A DNA stretch of 64,000 bases from Gemmatimonadaceae bacterium (GCA_030835125.1 JAUQWM010000015.1:1-64000), one strand, 5' to 3'. Counted from the first letter of the stretch, positions 23,781 to 31,832 are shown. Translations and numbers: made by a program. Notes: generated from the letters alone by a model not told the origin.

Positions 23781-24284
23781 ATGCCCGCTCGCAAGACTGA
23801 CAGGACGGCCAAGCCCGCAAGCCGGAAACCGGCGCGCCGCACGGCCCCGGGTAGCAAAGCTGCCGCGGCGCTACCGGACGCCATGACCGGCAGGGCAAGC
23901 CCCGCGAAGGCTGCGGTCGGCGACAAGCCGGTCTTCGCCTACATCGCCAGCCTGCCGCAGCCGCAGCGCGGCATCGCGGAACGTGTCGATGCGCTGGCGG
24001 CCAGGACGCTTCCCGGCCTGCAGCGCTCCGTGAAATGGGGCATGTCTTACTATGGCGTCGGTGACGGCTGGTGCTTCTGTTGCGGCGGATTCGCCGGCCA
24101 TGTCAAGCTCATGTTCGTGAACGGCGCGGCGCTCAAGCCGGTACCGCCGGTGATGCCGATCGGGATGGGCAAGGCTACGCGCGGTGTGGAGCTCAGATCC
24201 GTGGATGACTTCGACGAAGGCCAGATCGCGGCGTGGATGAGGCAGGTCGCAGCAGTGCCCGGTGCCGGGGGGAAGAAGCGGTAG
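23781..24284 (+). CDS. DUF1801 (YdhG-like) protein with basic N-terminal tail
   Basis: ATG 23781 (after GGGGGACC) starts a 167-residue protein: a Lys/Arg/Ala/Pro-rich tail (1-35, ARKTDRTAKPASRKPARR) followed by a DUF1801 domain with RGIAERVDALAARTLPGLQR, then VKWGMSYYGVGDGWCFCCGG and GHVKLMFVNGAAL. DUF1801 resembles a frataxin-like fold of unknown role. The tail resembles the basic extensions on proteins at 55708 and 62676. ATG 23763 is an alternative start. A second DUF1801 cassette lies at 30209. Confidence 0.85.
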   Translation: MPARKTDRTAKPASRKPARRTAPGSKAAAALPDAMTGRASPAKAAVGDKPVFAYIASLPQPQRGIAERVDALAARTLPGLQRSVKWGMSYYGVGDGWCFCCGGFAGHVKLMFVNGAALKPVPPVMPIGMGKATRGVELRSVDDFDEGQIAAWMRQVAAVPGAGGKKR

Positions 24285-24478
24285 GCCTGAAGTCGGTCGC
24301 GAGGCGAAGGTCGCGTCAGGGCGCGCGTCCTACTCTGCCTCGAACCCACGGCGGACACGTGCTTTCGAGGACGACGGCCAATCGCTACGTTTTGCGCGCC
24401 CCCCGCGTTCTTCCCTGGTGGCGTCCTTCCTCAGGTTGCGCACACTCCCATGACACCGGTGACGATCAGCGCGTCGTG
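24285..24478 (+). other. Intergenic segment before the kinase gene
   Basis: 194 bp with no gene and no recognisable attC between the DUF1801 gene and the kinase gene. Confidence 0.4.
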
Positions 24479-27079
24479 ATGCCCGAAGCACCTCCGCGAC
24501 TCACCGCTGCCCTCGCCGACCGGTACCGCATCGAGCGTGCTCTTGGCGCGGGCGGGATGGCCACGGTCTACCTCGCGGCCGACCTCAGGCACGACCGCAA
24601 GGTCGCGATCAAGGTCCTGAAGCCCGAACTCGCGGCGGTGCTGGGCGCCGACCGGTTCGTGGTCGAGATCAAGACCACGGCGGCGATGAGCCATCCGCAC
24701 ATCCTGCCGCTGTTCGACTCGGGTGAGGCGGACGGGTTCCTGTTCTATGTCATGCCCTACGTCGAGGGCGAGACGATCCGCGAGAAGCTGAACCGCGAGA
24801 CCCAGTGTGGCGTGGACGAGGCGGTGCGGATCGCGCGGGAAGTGGCCGACGCGCTGGACTACGCCCATCGGCACGGCGTGATCCACCGGGACATCAAACC
24901 CGAGAACATCCTGCTCCACGACGGGCGCGCGATGGTGATGGACTTCGGCATCGCCCTCGCTGTCTCGGCCGCGGCCGGCGGCCGCATGACCGAGACCGGA
25001 CTGTCGCTAGGTACCCCGCACTACATGTCGCCGGAGCAGGCGACCGCCGACAAGGCCATCACCGGGCGCTCCGACATCTACAGCCTGGCGAGCGTGCTCT
25101 ACGAGATGCTCACCGGTGAGCCCCCGCACATGGGCACGTCGGCGCAGCAGATCATCATGAAGATCATCGCCGAGCCGGTGCGGCCGGCGTCCGAGTTGCG
25201 CCGAGCGATCCCACCTAACGTGGCGGCCGCGCTGGCGAAGGCGCTCGAGAAACTGCCGGCCGACCGCTTCGAAAGCGCGAGGGCGTTCGGGGAAGCGCTG
25301 GCGAGTCCGGCCTTCGCCACCTCAACTGGCTGGGTATCCAGCAACGTGATCGGAACCCGGGGATGGTTCGCCGGGTGGCGCGTCACGGCGGCGCTCCTGG
25401 CCACGGGAGCATTGCTCGGATGGCTCGCCAGGCCGTCGCCGCCAGACCCGGTCGGACAGGTCGCGCGGGTGACCGTTCCGCTGTCCGAAGGCTACGTGAT
25501 GGGCGACGGGATCGATCCCGCCCTGGCGATGTCCCGCGACGGAAGCACCCTCGCGTACATCGCGAACGACGCGCTGTACAAGCGCTCCCTCGATCGCGAC
25601 GTCACCGAGCGGCTGGGTGACACTCCGCCGCGTGCCTGCTGCCCCATCTTCTCCAGCGACGGGCGCTGGATCCTCTTCTCCATCGGGAGCGACAGCCTGA
25701 CCGCTGCGATGCCGGTTGACGGCGGTGCGGTGGTCGACGCCAGGCGGGTCGTGAACGAGGACCTTGTCTTTGGCACGTACCGTCAGGCGATCTCGCGCCG
25801 ACCGGCTGGGGACAGTACGTGGCACACGATCATCAGCAGCGACAGTAGCGGACAGGAAGGTGGAATCGGCTGGCCGCAGCTGCTTCCCGACGGGCGGACC
25901 GTGCTCTTCACCCGGTTCGGGCCCGACATGATGGTGAACGGCGCCTCGGTCGTCGCCCTGGACCTGAAGACAGGAATGCGCACCACCGTCGCAGAGCGGG
26001 CCACCTACGGCCGGTACAGCAACACGGGGCACGTCGTGTATGCGACCGCCGATGGCGCCCTGGAAGCGGTGGCGTTCGACCTGAAGCGGCGCCAGGTCTC
26101 CGGCAGCCCCGTGGTCGTAGCTGAGGGAGTGCGTGTGGCCTACTGGGGCGGCGCTGCTGATTACGCGATCTCCGAGAGCGGGACGCTCGCGTACGTGCGA
26201 GGATCGACCTGGGCGCTCCACCAAATGGTAGGGCTGGATCGCGCCGGACGCGTCGTGCAGCGCATCGGGAAGCCCGGTACGTTCGAGGACCTGTCCTTGT
26301 CGCCCGATGGGCGCGAGGTCGTGGCGTACGTCGCCTCGAACACCGCCGACATCTCGCGGATGAACCTGATCACGGGAGAGCTCCGGAGGCTGACGTTCGA
26401 GCCGACGACCGAGGACAACCCGGTATACTCGCCCGACGGGCGGCGCATTGCCTACCGCAAGGCGGTGGCGGCGCGGGATCAACGGATCTATTCCCAGGCG
26501 GTCGACGGGAGCGGCGAACCGACGCTGCTTCACCGTGAGGAAGAGCAGTTCGTCGTGCCACGGGCCTGGGCACCGGATGGCAAGACGCTGGCGCTGTGGG
26601 CGTCGCCCTCACGCCTGATGCTCGTCGACACCGAGCGCAAGCGCATCGATACCGTCAGCATGCGAGCCTCGCGCGAGGGGGGCAAATTTTCTCCGGACGG
26701 TCGCTGGCTCGTCTGGGTGTCGGAGGAGACCGGCGAGAGCGAGATCTACGTCGCGTCGTTCCCGGGATTGCGAGGCCGGCAACAGGTGTCAATTCACGGG
26801 GGACGGTTCCCCCAATGGTCAGCGCGGAGCGGAGAGCTCTTCTTCCTGGCGGGTGACACGCTGATGGTGGCGCGCGTGACCACCGGTGCATCGTTCGCGC
26901 ATACCCCGCCGCAACCGTTGTTCGTGACGCCCCCGGGCACCATGAGCTTGAACGGCTTCGTCGTCAGCGCCGATGGCCAGCGCATCTACTATGCCGCCCC
27001 CAGCCCGGACGCGGTAGCCCATGAAATCCGCATTGTGTTCAACCTGGCTGGGGTACTGAAGGCGAAGCCACCGCGCTGA
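24479..27079 (+). CDS. Serine/threonine protein kinase with PD40 beta-propeller
   Basis: This 866-residue protein has a complete Hanks-type kinase at 16-280: glycine loop GAGGMATVYLA (23-33), ATP Lys45, catalytic HRDIKPEN (Asp138), DFGIA (Asp155) and GTPHYMSPEQ. One membrane helix (about 307-325, VTAALLATGALLGWLA) follows, then a TolB/PD40-type propeller (340-860) with recurring SPDGR-like turns (SRDGSTLAY, SSDGRWILF, SPDGREVVAY, SPDGRRIAY). The membrane kinase probably signals according to the periplasmic propeller. Start chosen at ATG 24479 because it sits just before the kinase domain. Common in Gemmatimonadota; unusual between attC sites. Confidence 0.94.
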   Translation: MPEAPPRLTAALADRYRIERALGAGGMATVYLAADLRHDRKVAIKVLKPELAAVLGADRFVVEIKTTAAMSHPHILPLFDSGEADGFLFYVMPYVEGETIREKLNRETQCGVDEAVRIAREVADALDYAHRHGVIHRDIKPENILLHDGRAMVMDFGIALAVSAAAGGRMTETGLSLGTPHYMSPEQATADKAITGRSDIYSLASVLYEMLTGEPPHMGTSAQQIIMKIIAEPVRPASELRRAIPPNVAAALAKALEKLPADRFESARAFGEALASPAFATSTGWVSSNVIGTRGWFAGWRVTAALLATGALLGWLARPSPPDPVGQVARVTVPLSEGYVMGDGIDPALAMSRDGSTLAYIANDALYKRSLDRDVTERLGDTPPRACCPIFSSDGRWILFSIGSDSLTAAMPVDGGAVVDARRVVNEDLVFGTYRQAISRRPAGDSTWHTIISSDSSGQEGGIGWPQLLPDGRTVLFTRFGPDMMVNGASVVALDLKTGMRTTVAERATYGRYSNTGHVVYATADGALEAVAFDLKRRQVSGSPVVVAEGVRVAYWGGAADYAISESGTLAYVRGSTWALHQMVGLDRAGRVVQRIGKPGTFEDLSLSPDGREVVAYVASNTADISRMNLITGELRRLTFEPTTEDNPVYSPDGRRIAYRKAVAARDQRIYSQAVDGSGEPTLLHREEEQFVVPRAWAPDGKTLALWASPSRLMLVDTERKRIDTVSMRASREGGKFSPDGRWLVWVSEETGESEIYVASFPGLRGRQQVSIHGGRFPQWSARSGELFFLAGDTLMVARVTTGASFAHTPPQPLFVTPPGTMSLNGFVVSADGQRIYYAAPSPDAVAHEIRIVFNLAGVLKAKPPR

Positions 27080-27203
27080 GCGTAGCGGCCGTACGGCGCT
27101 CCAAGGCCCGCGCCAAGGCGCTCGAGAAGCGCCGCATGCCATCGGATAACTCAAAGAGGACCCTTTCCGTTATGCCGACCGGATCGCCACTGAGGGTGAC
27201 GCC

Positions 27204-27716
27204 ATGCTGAAGACCAGGGTGTCGCACGTTGTCCACGCGGTGGCCACCACCCTCGTGTTTTGTTCCGGGTGCACTCGCACGTCGAGCACGGGGTCGTCCG
27301 ATGCACGTGTTGTCCAGGCACAGCTTGACAGTATGTGGTCTGGCCTGGCCGGGGCGCTGATGGCTGGCGACACGGCGAAACTCGGCGAGTTCTACTCGGA
27401 CACTGCGCTCTTTGCGGAAACGGGATCGCCGACCGTGCGGGGGTTGGCAAACCTCCGCGCCGCGTCTGCAGCGGTGTTTGCGTGTTGCAGATACCTGGAA
27501 TCGAACGTGCAGCCAGAGGTGACCGACGTTACTGGCAGCCGCGCGTTCCAATTCGGCACGTACCGGGACGTCCTTCAACCTGCGGGGCAGTCCCCGATTG
27601 CGTTCTACGGTCGGTTCTCCGCCGTCGTCGACCGCGATGGTGCGAACTCGTGGCGCGTGACCCGCATGGTTGTGATCCGGGACTCCTCGGTTCCTTCGTC
27701 AGGGCGCTCTCGTTGA
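27204..27716 (+). CDS. Lipoprotein with NTF2-like (DUF4440) domain
   Basis: A 170-residue protein with lipobox VFCSGC (Cys23) and an NTF2-like domain from about 38: QAQLDSMWSGLAGALMAGDT, AKLGEFYSDTALFAETGSPT, then VVDRDGANSWRVTRMVVIRD. Probably an envelope-anchored cone-fold protein; no catalytic residues can be assigned. Third NTF2-like protein of the array together with 9543 and 28719. Confidence 0.82.
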   Translation: MLKTRVSHVVHAVATTLVFCSGCTRTSSTGSSDARVVQAQLDSMWSGLAGALMAGDTAKLGEFYSDTALFAETGSPTVRGLANLRAASAAVFACCRYLESNVQPEVTDVTGSRAFQFGTYRDVLQPAGQSPIAFYGRFSAVVDRDGANSWRVTRMVVIRDSSVPSSGRSR

Positions 27717-27802
27717 TGCCTCTGTGCTGCGTTCCTGCCTGCGCGGCCCAGCACCCAGGGTCGCCCGGGCCGTTTCGCACACCCATGTGTGGCCCTCGGT
27801 CA

Positions 27803-27933
27803 GCCTGACCGTCATGGCTTGTTGTCGGGCGAGGTGAGTGGCCGTCGCGGCTGGCGGACGTATCTTGAGGAAGGGACCGCCGTCCGCGGCGGCGATTGTC
27901 GATGTCCACCCGCGACAGGGTTCTCCGTACCGC
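27803..27933 (+). other. attC site 30 (type A, R' decayed)
   Basis: R'' GCCTGAC at 27803-27809 and the type A core CGTATCTTGAGGAAGGGACC are clear. The R' position reads GTACCGC (27927-27933). Confidence 0.75.
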
Positions 27934-27961
27934 GGAGTGCAGCCAGGGAGTGGCCCTCATT

Positions 27962-28462
27962 GTGACTCATCTGCTGCTCGTCGCTAGCATGCTGGTCGTT
28001 CCCGTTCTTGCGAGCAGTGCCCAGGCGTGGCCAGTTGACAGCGGCTGCAACTACGTCCGTTGCGCCGTCTGGCTTGATCACGGCAGGCTCCAGCGCGGGG
28101 CGGGCGGACCAGTGGTTGTTCGTGACCGCTTCCTTCGGCCCATGCGCCTCGCCGCGTTCGTCGGTGGCTCCGATTCCGCCACGGTCTGGGCGCAGCGGTT
28201 CGACACCCGTGTCCAGACCGGCAGCAGGATATCAACCCTTGGTCTGGTAAGCGTCGCCCTTGGTGTGGGCCTGCAGTACTTCCGCGTCCGCAACCGCACC
28301 CCGGGAACACGGGACGACGCCAATGGGCTCGAAGCGACCCTGGGCTTCGCCGGTGCGGCCGCGTTCGTTGGCGGGCAGCTTGTGAGGACGTCCGCGGAGT
28401 CCTTCCGAGGGCGGGCAATCTGGTGGTATAATCGACGCTTCGTGTCGAAGCAGGAGCGATGA
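27962..28462 (+). CDS. Secreted hypothetical protein, cassette-encoded
   Basis: GTG 27962, about 10 bp after a CAGGGAG ribosome site, starts a signal peptide (LLLVASMLVVPVLASSAQAW). The 166-residue product has a C-N-Y-V-R-C motif shortly after cleavage, then two hydrophobic segments (about 88-105 and 123-140), so it is membrane-associated or a small barrel. Family unknown. A longer ORF opening at ATG 27896 would translate the end of attC 30. Confidence 0.6.
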   Translation: MTHLLLVASMLVVPVLASSAQAWPVDSGCNYVRCAVWLDHGRLQRGAGGPVVVRDRFLRPMRLAAFVGGSDSATVWAQRFDTRVQTGSRISTLGLVSVALGVGLQYFRVRNRTPGTRDDANGLEATLGFAGAAAFVGGQLVRTSAESFRGRAIWWYNRRFVSKQER

Positions 28463-28469
28463 CACGCCT

Positions 28470-28545
28470 GCCTGACGGGCGTTGCCGTCAACCAGCGCGT
28501 CAGGGCGCGTTATTGGGAGCTGCGGCAGAACGTTCTCCGACAGGC
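28470..28545 (+). other. attC site 31 (short)
   Basis: R'' GCCTGAC at 28470-28476, L'' GCGTTGCCG, a GCGCGTCAGGGCGCG loop, L' CGGCAGAACG and R'-like GACAGGC at 28539-28545. 76 bp. Confidence 0.72.
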
Positions 28546-28566
28546 GGCGACGGAGACGGAGGACTC

Positions 28567-28695
28567 ATGCGGAGCACGCGCCGGGGAGTGCAGTGCCTGC
28601 GGTGGGCAACGGCGCCAACGGCCTTCGGTCTGCTCCTTGCTCTCGCATGCTCCGGTGACGGGCCGCGAGGCCTCTCCCTGCATGAACGCAGATAG
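28567..28695 (+). CDS. Short lipoprotein leader ORF
   Basis: A 42-codon ORF encoding a basic N-terminus, a hydrophobic segment and a lipobox (FGLLLALACSG), then stopping within 15 residues. It may be a small lipoprotein or the detached leader of the NTF2-like gene 24 bp downstream, which is in another frame and lacks a signal. Confidence 0.38.
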   Translation: MRSTRRGVQCLRWATAPTAFGLLLALACSGDGPRGLSLHERR

Positions 28696-28718
28696 CCATC
28701 GTCTCACCGAGGTGCGAT

Positions 28719-29144
28719 GTGATGCCAGGCCGACAGGAGACGCTTCACGAGTTCTTCCGTCGGTACGCGGGCTTGTCGCTTGGCGGGGACCCCGCGAAGC
28801 TCGCCGGGTTCTACGACGCGAGCTTCCTCGCAGCAGGGCCCAGGGGTGGAGCGGCCTTCAAGAACGACGAGGCCTTTGTCGCCTGGCTGCGAGAACTGCA
28901 CGCGTTCAATAGCCGGACCGGGATGACGTCCATGATCATCGATGACATCCGCGAGATTCCGGTTGGTGCTGGCTATTCGCTCGCCACGGTGACCTGGGCC
29001 GCCACGTTTCATCGGACCGGCGACACTCCGATCCGATTCACGATCTCGTACCTGCTTCGCGAGGCCGAGCCACATCGGAAGGTGGCCGCGTACATCTCGC
29101 ACGAGGATCAGGAGGAGGCGATGCGTGCCCAGGGACTGTTATGA
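28719..29144 (+). CDS. NTF2-like (SnoaL-type) protein
   Basis: The 141-residue protein is a complete NTF2-like domain: ETLHEFFRRYAGLSLGGDPA, AKLAGFYDASFLAAGPRGG, then GAGYSLATVTWAATFHRTGD and FTISYLLREAE. GTG 28719 is followed immediately by ATG 28722, either of which could be the start. No signal peptide, unless the leader at 28567 originally belonged to it. The stop overlaps the ATG of the next gene (ATGA), so the two are translationally coupled in one two-gene cassette. Confidence 0.78.
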   Translation: MMPGRQETLHEFFRRYAGLSLGGDPAKLAGFYDASFLAAGPRGGAAFKNDEAFVAWLRELHAFNSRTGMTSMIIDDIREIPVGAGYSLATVTWAATFHRTGDTPIRFTISYLLREAEPHRKVAAYISHEDQEEAMRAQGLL

Positions 29145-30082
29145 GCGGTCGCAACGTGACGAGTATCATCCTCGTCCTCACGGTTCTTGTTCCCGCTGTT
29201 GTGGCGGGGCAGGACATCAAGCTTACCCTCCTGGGCACCGGGGCTCCGCCGCCCGTCATGAATCGATTCGGGCCGAGCATCCTCGTTGAAGTCGGGGGCC
29301 GGAAATTCCTGTTCGATGCGGGCCGAGGTGCCCTGCAACGCCTCGGCCAACTCGGAGTCCGCTGGCAGGACGTGGACGGCGTCTTCTTCACGCACCTTCA
29401 CTCGGATCACGTGGTCGGGTTTCCCGATCTCTGGTTGACGGGCTGGCTCGTGAGTCCGGGACGCGACCGTCCGCTCTCTGTTCGGGGTCCGACGGGAACC
29501 AGGAACATGATCTCTCATCTGGAGAGGGCCTATGAGTTCGACATCCGGTTCCGGGTGCAGGATGACCGTGCGGCACCAGACGGTGTCGTCGTCCTGGCCG
29601 AGGACCTCCGTGAGGGGGTCGTGCTCGAGGAAGGGGGGCTGAAGATCACGGCGTTCGAGGTGGATCACGAGCCGGTGGAACCGGCGTTCGGCTACCGCAT
29701 TGACTATGGCGGCCGCTCGGTTGTGCTCTCGGGGGACACCCGCGCCTCGCCGAACCTGATTCGGCACGCTCAGGGCGTCGATCTCCTCGTCCATGAGGTA
29801 GCGTCACCCGAGACATTCCAGCGAGCCGGAGTGGGGCCGGAGCGCGCCAGGACGGTGATTGAGCATCACGTTACTCCGGAACAGGCCGGAGCAGTGTTCG
29901 CCAAAACGAACCCCAGGCTTGCCGTGTATTCGCACATTGTCCTGCCCATTGCGACGGAGGACGATCTGATCCCACCGACGCGCAAGACGTACCAGGGGCG
30001 GGTCGAGATCGGCGAGGATCTGATGGTGATCGAGGTGGGAACGAAGATTGAGGTTCGCCGACCCGGTCGCCCGTCCCCCTGA
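29141..30082 (+). CDS. Secreted MBL-fold metallohydrolase (RNase Z/arylsulfatase-like)
   Basis: A 313-residue metallo-beta-lactamase-fold protein with a signal peptide (IILVLTVLVPAVVAG). Metal motifs: LLGTGAPPP strand, THLHSDH (His85, His87, Asp89, His90), a later Asp in LSGDTRASP and His in AVYSHIVLP. The order and GTGxP N-terminus match the RNase Z/AtsA-type subgroup of secreted hydrolases; two zinc ions are expected. Substrate unknown; the export signal makes tRNA processing unlikely. ATG overlaps the preceding stop. Confidence 0.9.
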   Translation: MSGRNVTSIILVLTVLVPAVVAGQDIKLTLLGTGAPPPVMNRFGPSILVEVGGRKFLFDAGRGALQRLGQLGVRWQDVDGVFFTHLHSDHVVGFPDLWLTGWLVSPGRDRPLSVRGPTGTRNMISHLERAYEFDIRFRVQDDRAAPDGVVVLAEDLREGVVLEEGGLKITAFEVDHEPVEPAFGYRIDYGGRSVVLSGDTRASPNLIRHAQGVDLLVHEVASPETFQRAGVGPERARTVIEHHVTPEQAGAVFAKTNPRLAVYSHIVLPIATEDDLIPPTRKTYQGRVEIGEDLMVIEVGTKIEVRRPGRPSP

Positions 30083-30178
30083 CTCCGGCGGCAGGGTTAG
30101 TTTCTGGTCCGAGGGCCGGACGGACCAGGGGCGACTCCCTTGACGCAGAGTCGTGACGCTGAACGTTATCCTCGCATA
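30077..30178 (+). other. attC site 32 (degenerate, last recognised)
   Basis: R''-like CCCTGAC at 30077-30083, a GGTCCGAGGGCCGGACGGACC-type loop, L'-like ACGCTGAACG with TTATCC spacer, and no GTTRRRY box. I take it as the distal limit of the array. Confidence 0.48.
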
Positions 30179-30208
30179 CTCACGCACTCGCCACTGCAGG
30201 AGTGCTGC

Positions 30209-30676
30209 ATGCCTCAAACGCCCGAGCAGCAACTCAGGGATTTCATCGCCAAGTTCGAGCCGCGCGAGCAGAGGCTGATTCGCGCTTGCCGAACGGCGCT
30301 GCGGAAGCGCCTGCCGGGCGCCTATGAGCTTGCGTATGACAACTACAACTTCCTGGTCATCGGCTATGGCCCGACCGAGCGACCGTCAGACGCTGTCCTG
30401 TCACTCGCGGCGCGAGCGGGTGGCCTGGGATTGTGTTTCATCCACGGGGTCCGGCTGCCCGATCCCGCCGGTCTGCTGCAGGGCTCCGGCAGGCAAACCC
30501 GCTTTCTTCGGCTCGAGGCAGCCGCAGAGTTGCAGCGGCCCGCGGTTGAGGCGTTGATCAAGGCCGCTTTGGCTCGCGCAAAGCCGCTGTCTCAGGGTCG
30601 CACACGCCTGATCATCCGTTCGGTATCCGCCAAACAGCGTCCGCGTCGCAAGCCGGTCAGGGGGAGTGCCGTCTGA
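30209..30676 (+). CDS. DUF1801-like protein
   Basis: From ATG 30209 (after GCAGGAG) the 155-residue protein contains LRDFIAKFEPREQRLIRACR, then RLPGAYELAYDNYNFLVIGY and GLGLCFIHGVRLPDPAGL, a DUF1801/frataxin-like layout. A basic tail ends the protein (RPRRKPVRGSAV). Cytoplasmic, role unknown. It follows the last recognised attC, so it is either the last cassette gene or the first chromosomal gene. Confidence 0.8.
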   Translation: MPQTPEQQLRDFIAKFEPREQRLIRACRTALRKRLPGAYELAYDNYNFLVIGYGPTERPSDAVLSLAARAGGLGLCFIHGVRLPDPAGLLQGSGRQTRFLRLEAAAELQRPAVEALIKAALARAKPLSQGRTRLIIRSVSAKQRPRRKPVRGSAV

Positions 30677-30770
30677 CGTGTACACGCGGTCGCCCTTCGC
30701 GACGCGTTCCTCATCTGGTCGTCCTGTGGAGAAACGCCGACCCGGCGGTCGGCCTGTCCGTGGAGAAGCC

Positions 30771-31832
30771 ATGAGAGCCTGGTTGTTCTTTCCATGCTTG
30801 CTCGGTGTCGCCACTTGTACCGTTGGAGCACAGGTCCCTGGGAATGCTGCCCCCGGCTGCGAAGTGGCCATCTCCCCATCCGACACCGAATTCGGGCGGA
30901 TTGTGGCTGTTGCCCCGGGTCCGGACGGCCGCCTGGCGTGGACCGACGGACGCTCTGCTCAGTTTGCCATCCGGGATGCGCGCGGACGAACGCGCACCAT
31001 TGGTCGGCCCGGGTCAGGTCCAGGTGAGTTCCAGTACGTCGGTGCCATGGATTGGACTGGCGATTCAATCTGGGTCGGAGACGGCCGCCTACCCCGTGTG
31101 CAGACATTCTCGGACACCGGGCGTCTCCTGCGCGTGACCACGGCACTCACGCCCGCTGGATGGGGGGCTGTTGGCCGCGACTCCCTGGTGGGACTCGGCA
31201 GTGTGCCACTGGGCCGTGATGTCCCCCTTACTGTGCTGTCATACGTCCAGGGAGCCACGCGAGTCGACACCGTGGCGACATTCGACCTGGTGCCGGCGGA
31301 GCGATTCCCGTTGCCGCCGGCGATGGCACCGAACAAGCAACCTTTGATGCCGGAAACGGTCGTTGGCTCCAGTCCGAGTCATCAACGATTCTGCGCCGCC
31401 AAGCCGGCGGAGGAGGATGCGGTAGAACTGCGGTGCGTCGACCGTCGCGGCCGAGTCGTGCTCGAACGAAGGATCCGGCTCGAGCCTCGCCCGTTGAGTG
31501 ATGCGGTCTACGACGCAACGATCAAGCGGTTCGTGCGCAGTCCCGTGCGCACCGAAGCCGTCGTGCGCGATCTCGTGCGGCGACCGAGAAACCTCCCGCT
31601 GGTCATGGCGCTGATGGTGACCAACGACGGCGGTGTGTGGTTGCGCCGCACTCACGACACCGAATCGCGTGACGTGTGGTCACGTCTCGGCCCCGACGGG
31701 ACGCCCCGGGATGTGGTCACGCCGCCCATCGGCCTCCGGGTCCTGCGCGCCGATTCAGGCGCATACTGGGCGACGTCCAGCGACTCGGATGGGTTGCAGA
31801 CCGTGCACCGATGCCCGATCCGATCGGGTTGA
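30771..31832 (+). CDS. Secreted beta-propeller (NHL/6-bladed) protein
   Basis: ATG 30771 gives 353 residues with a signal peptide (FFPCLLGVATCTVGAQ) and a propeller-like mature part: IVAVAPGPDGRLAWTDGRSA, then RTIGRPGSGPGEFQYVGAMD, DSIWVGDGRLPRVQTFSDTG. The GRPGSGPGEF turn followed by a W-V-x-D strand is typical of 6-bladed NHL-like secreted proteins abundant in Gemmatimonadota. Enzymatic role unknown. The long upstream ORF extension lacks coding character. Confidence 0.78.
   Translation: MRAWLFFPCLLGVATCTVGAQVPGNAAPGCEVAISPSDTEFGRIVAVAPGPDGRLAWTDGRSAQFAIRDARGRTRTIGRPGSGPGEFQYVGAMDWTGDSIWVGDGRLPRVQTFSDTGRLLRVTTALTPAGWGAVGRDSLVGLGSVPLGRDVPLTVLSYVQGATRVDTVATFDLVPAERFPLPPAMAPNKQPLMPETVVGSSPSHQRFCAAKPAEEDAVELRCVDRRGRVVLERRIRLEPRPLSDAVYDATIKRFVRSPVRTEAVVRDLVRRPRNLPLVMALMVTNDGGVWLRRTHDTESRDVWSRLGPDGTPRDVVTPPIGLRVLRADSGAYWATSSDSDGLQTVHRCPIRSG

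Larger units (their letters stand above)
1..30178 (+). mobile_element. Integron gene-cassette array (attC array)
   Basis: About thirty short genes or operons on the + strand alternate with 50-140 bp elements having attC architecture: an R'' box (RYYYAAC), an L'' box, an imperfect hairpin, an L' box offset by an extrahelical base, and an R' box (GTTRRRY). The sites lie 3' of each gene, so cassettes read left to right and the integrase would be expected left of position 1. No intI or attI is visible. Site quality decays rightwards and the last recognisable site ends near 30,178. It may be a sedentary chromosomal integron or an integrase-less attC cluster (CALIN); the window cannot decide. Confidence 0.9.

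Noticed and set aside
25322-26533. 403-codon minus-strand ORF opposite the kinase propeller
   Set aside because: Shadow of the kinase gene; no signal, domain or ribosome site.
27144-27175. GGATAAC...GTTATGC as a very short attC
   Set aside because: The two boxes are complementary and the spacer resembles CTATCC, but there are no L boxes. It may be only a small hairpin after the kinase gene.
1-30178. Interspersed ~130-bp repeats as CRISPR, REP/BIME or MITE elements
   Set aside because: Repeats are not evenly spaced with short spacers, and they lack terminal inverted repeats with target duplications. They have attC boxes, sit 3' of genes in one orientation, and have complementary L boxes with an extra base.
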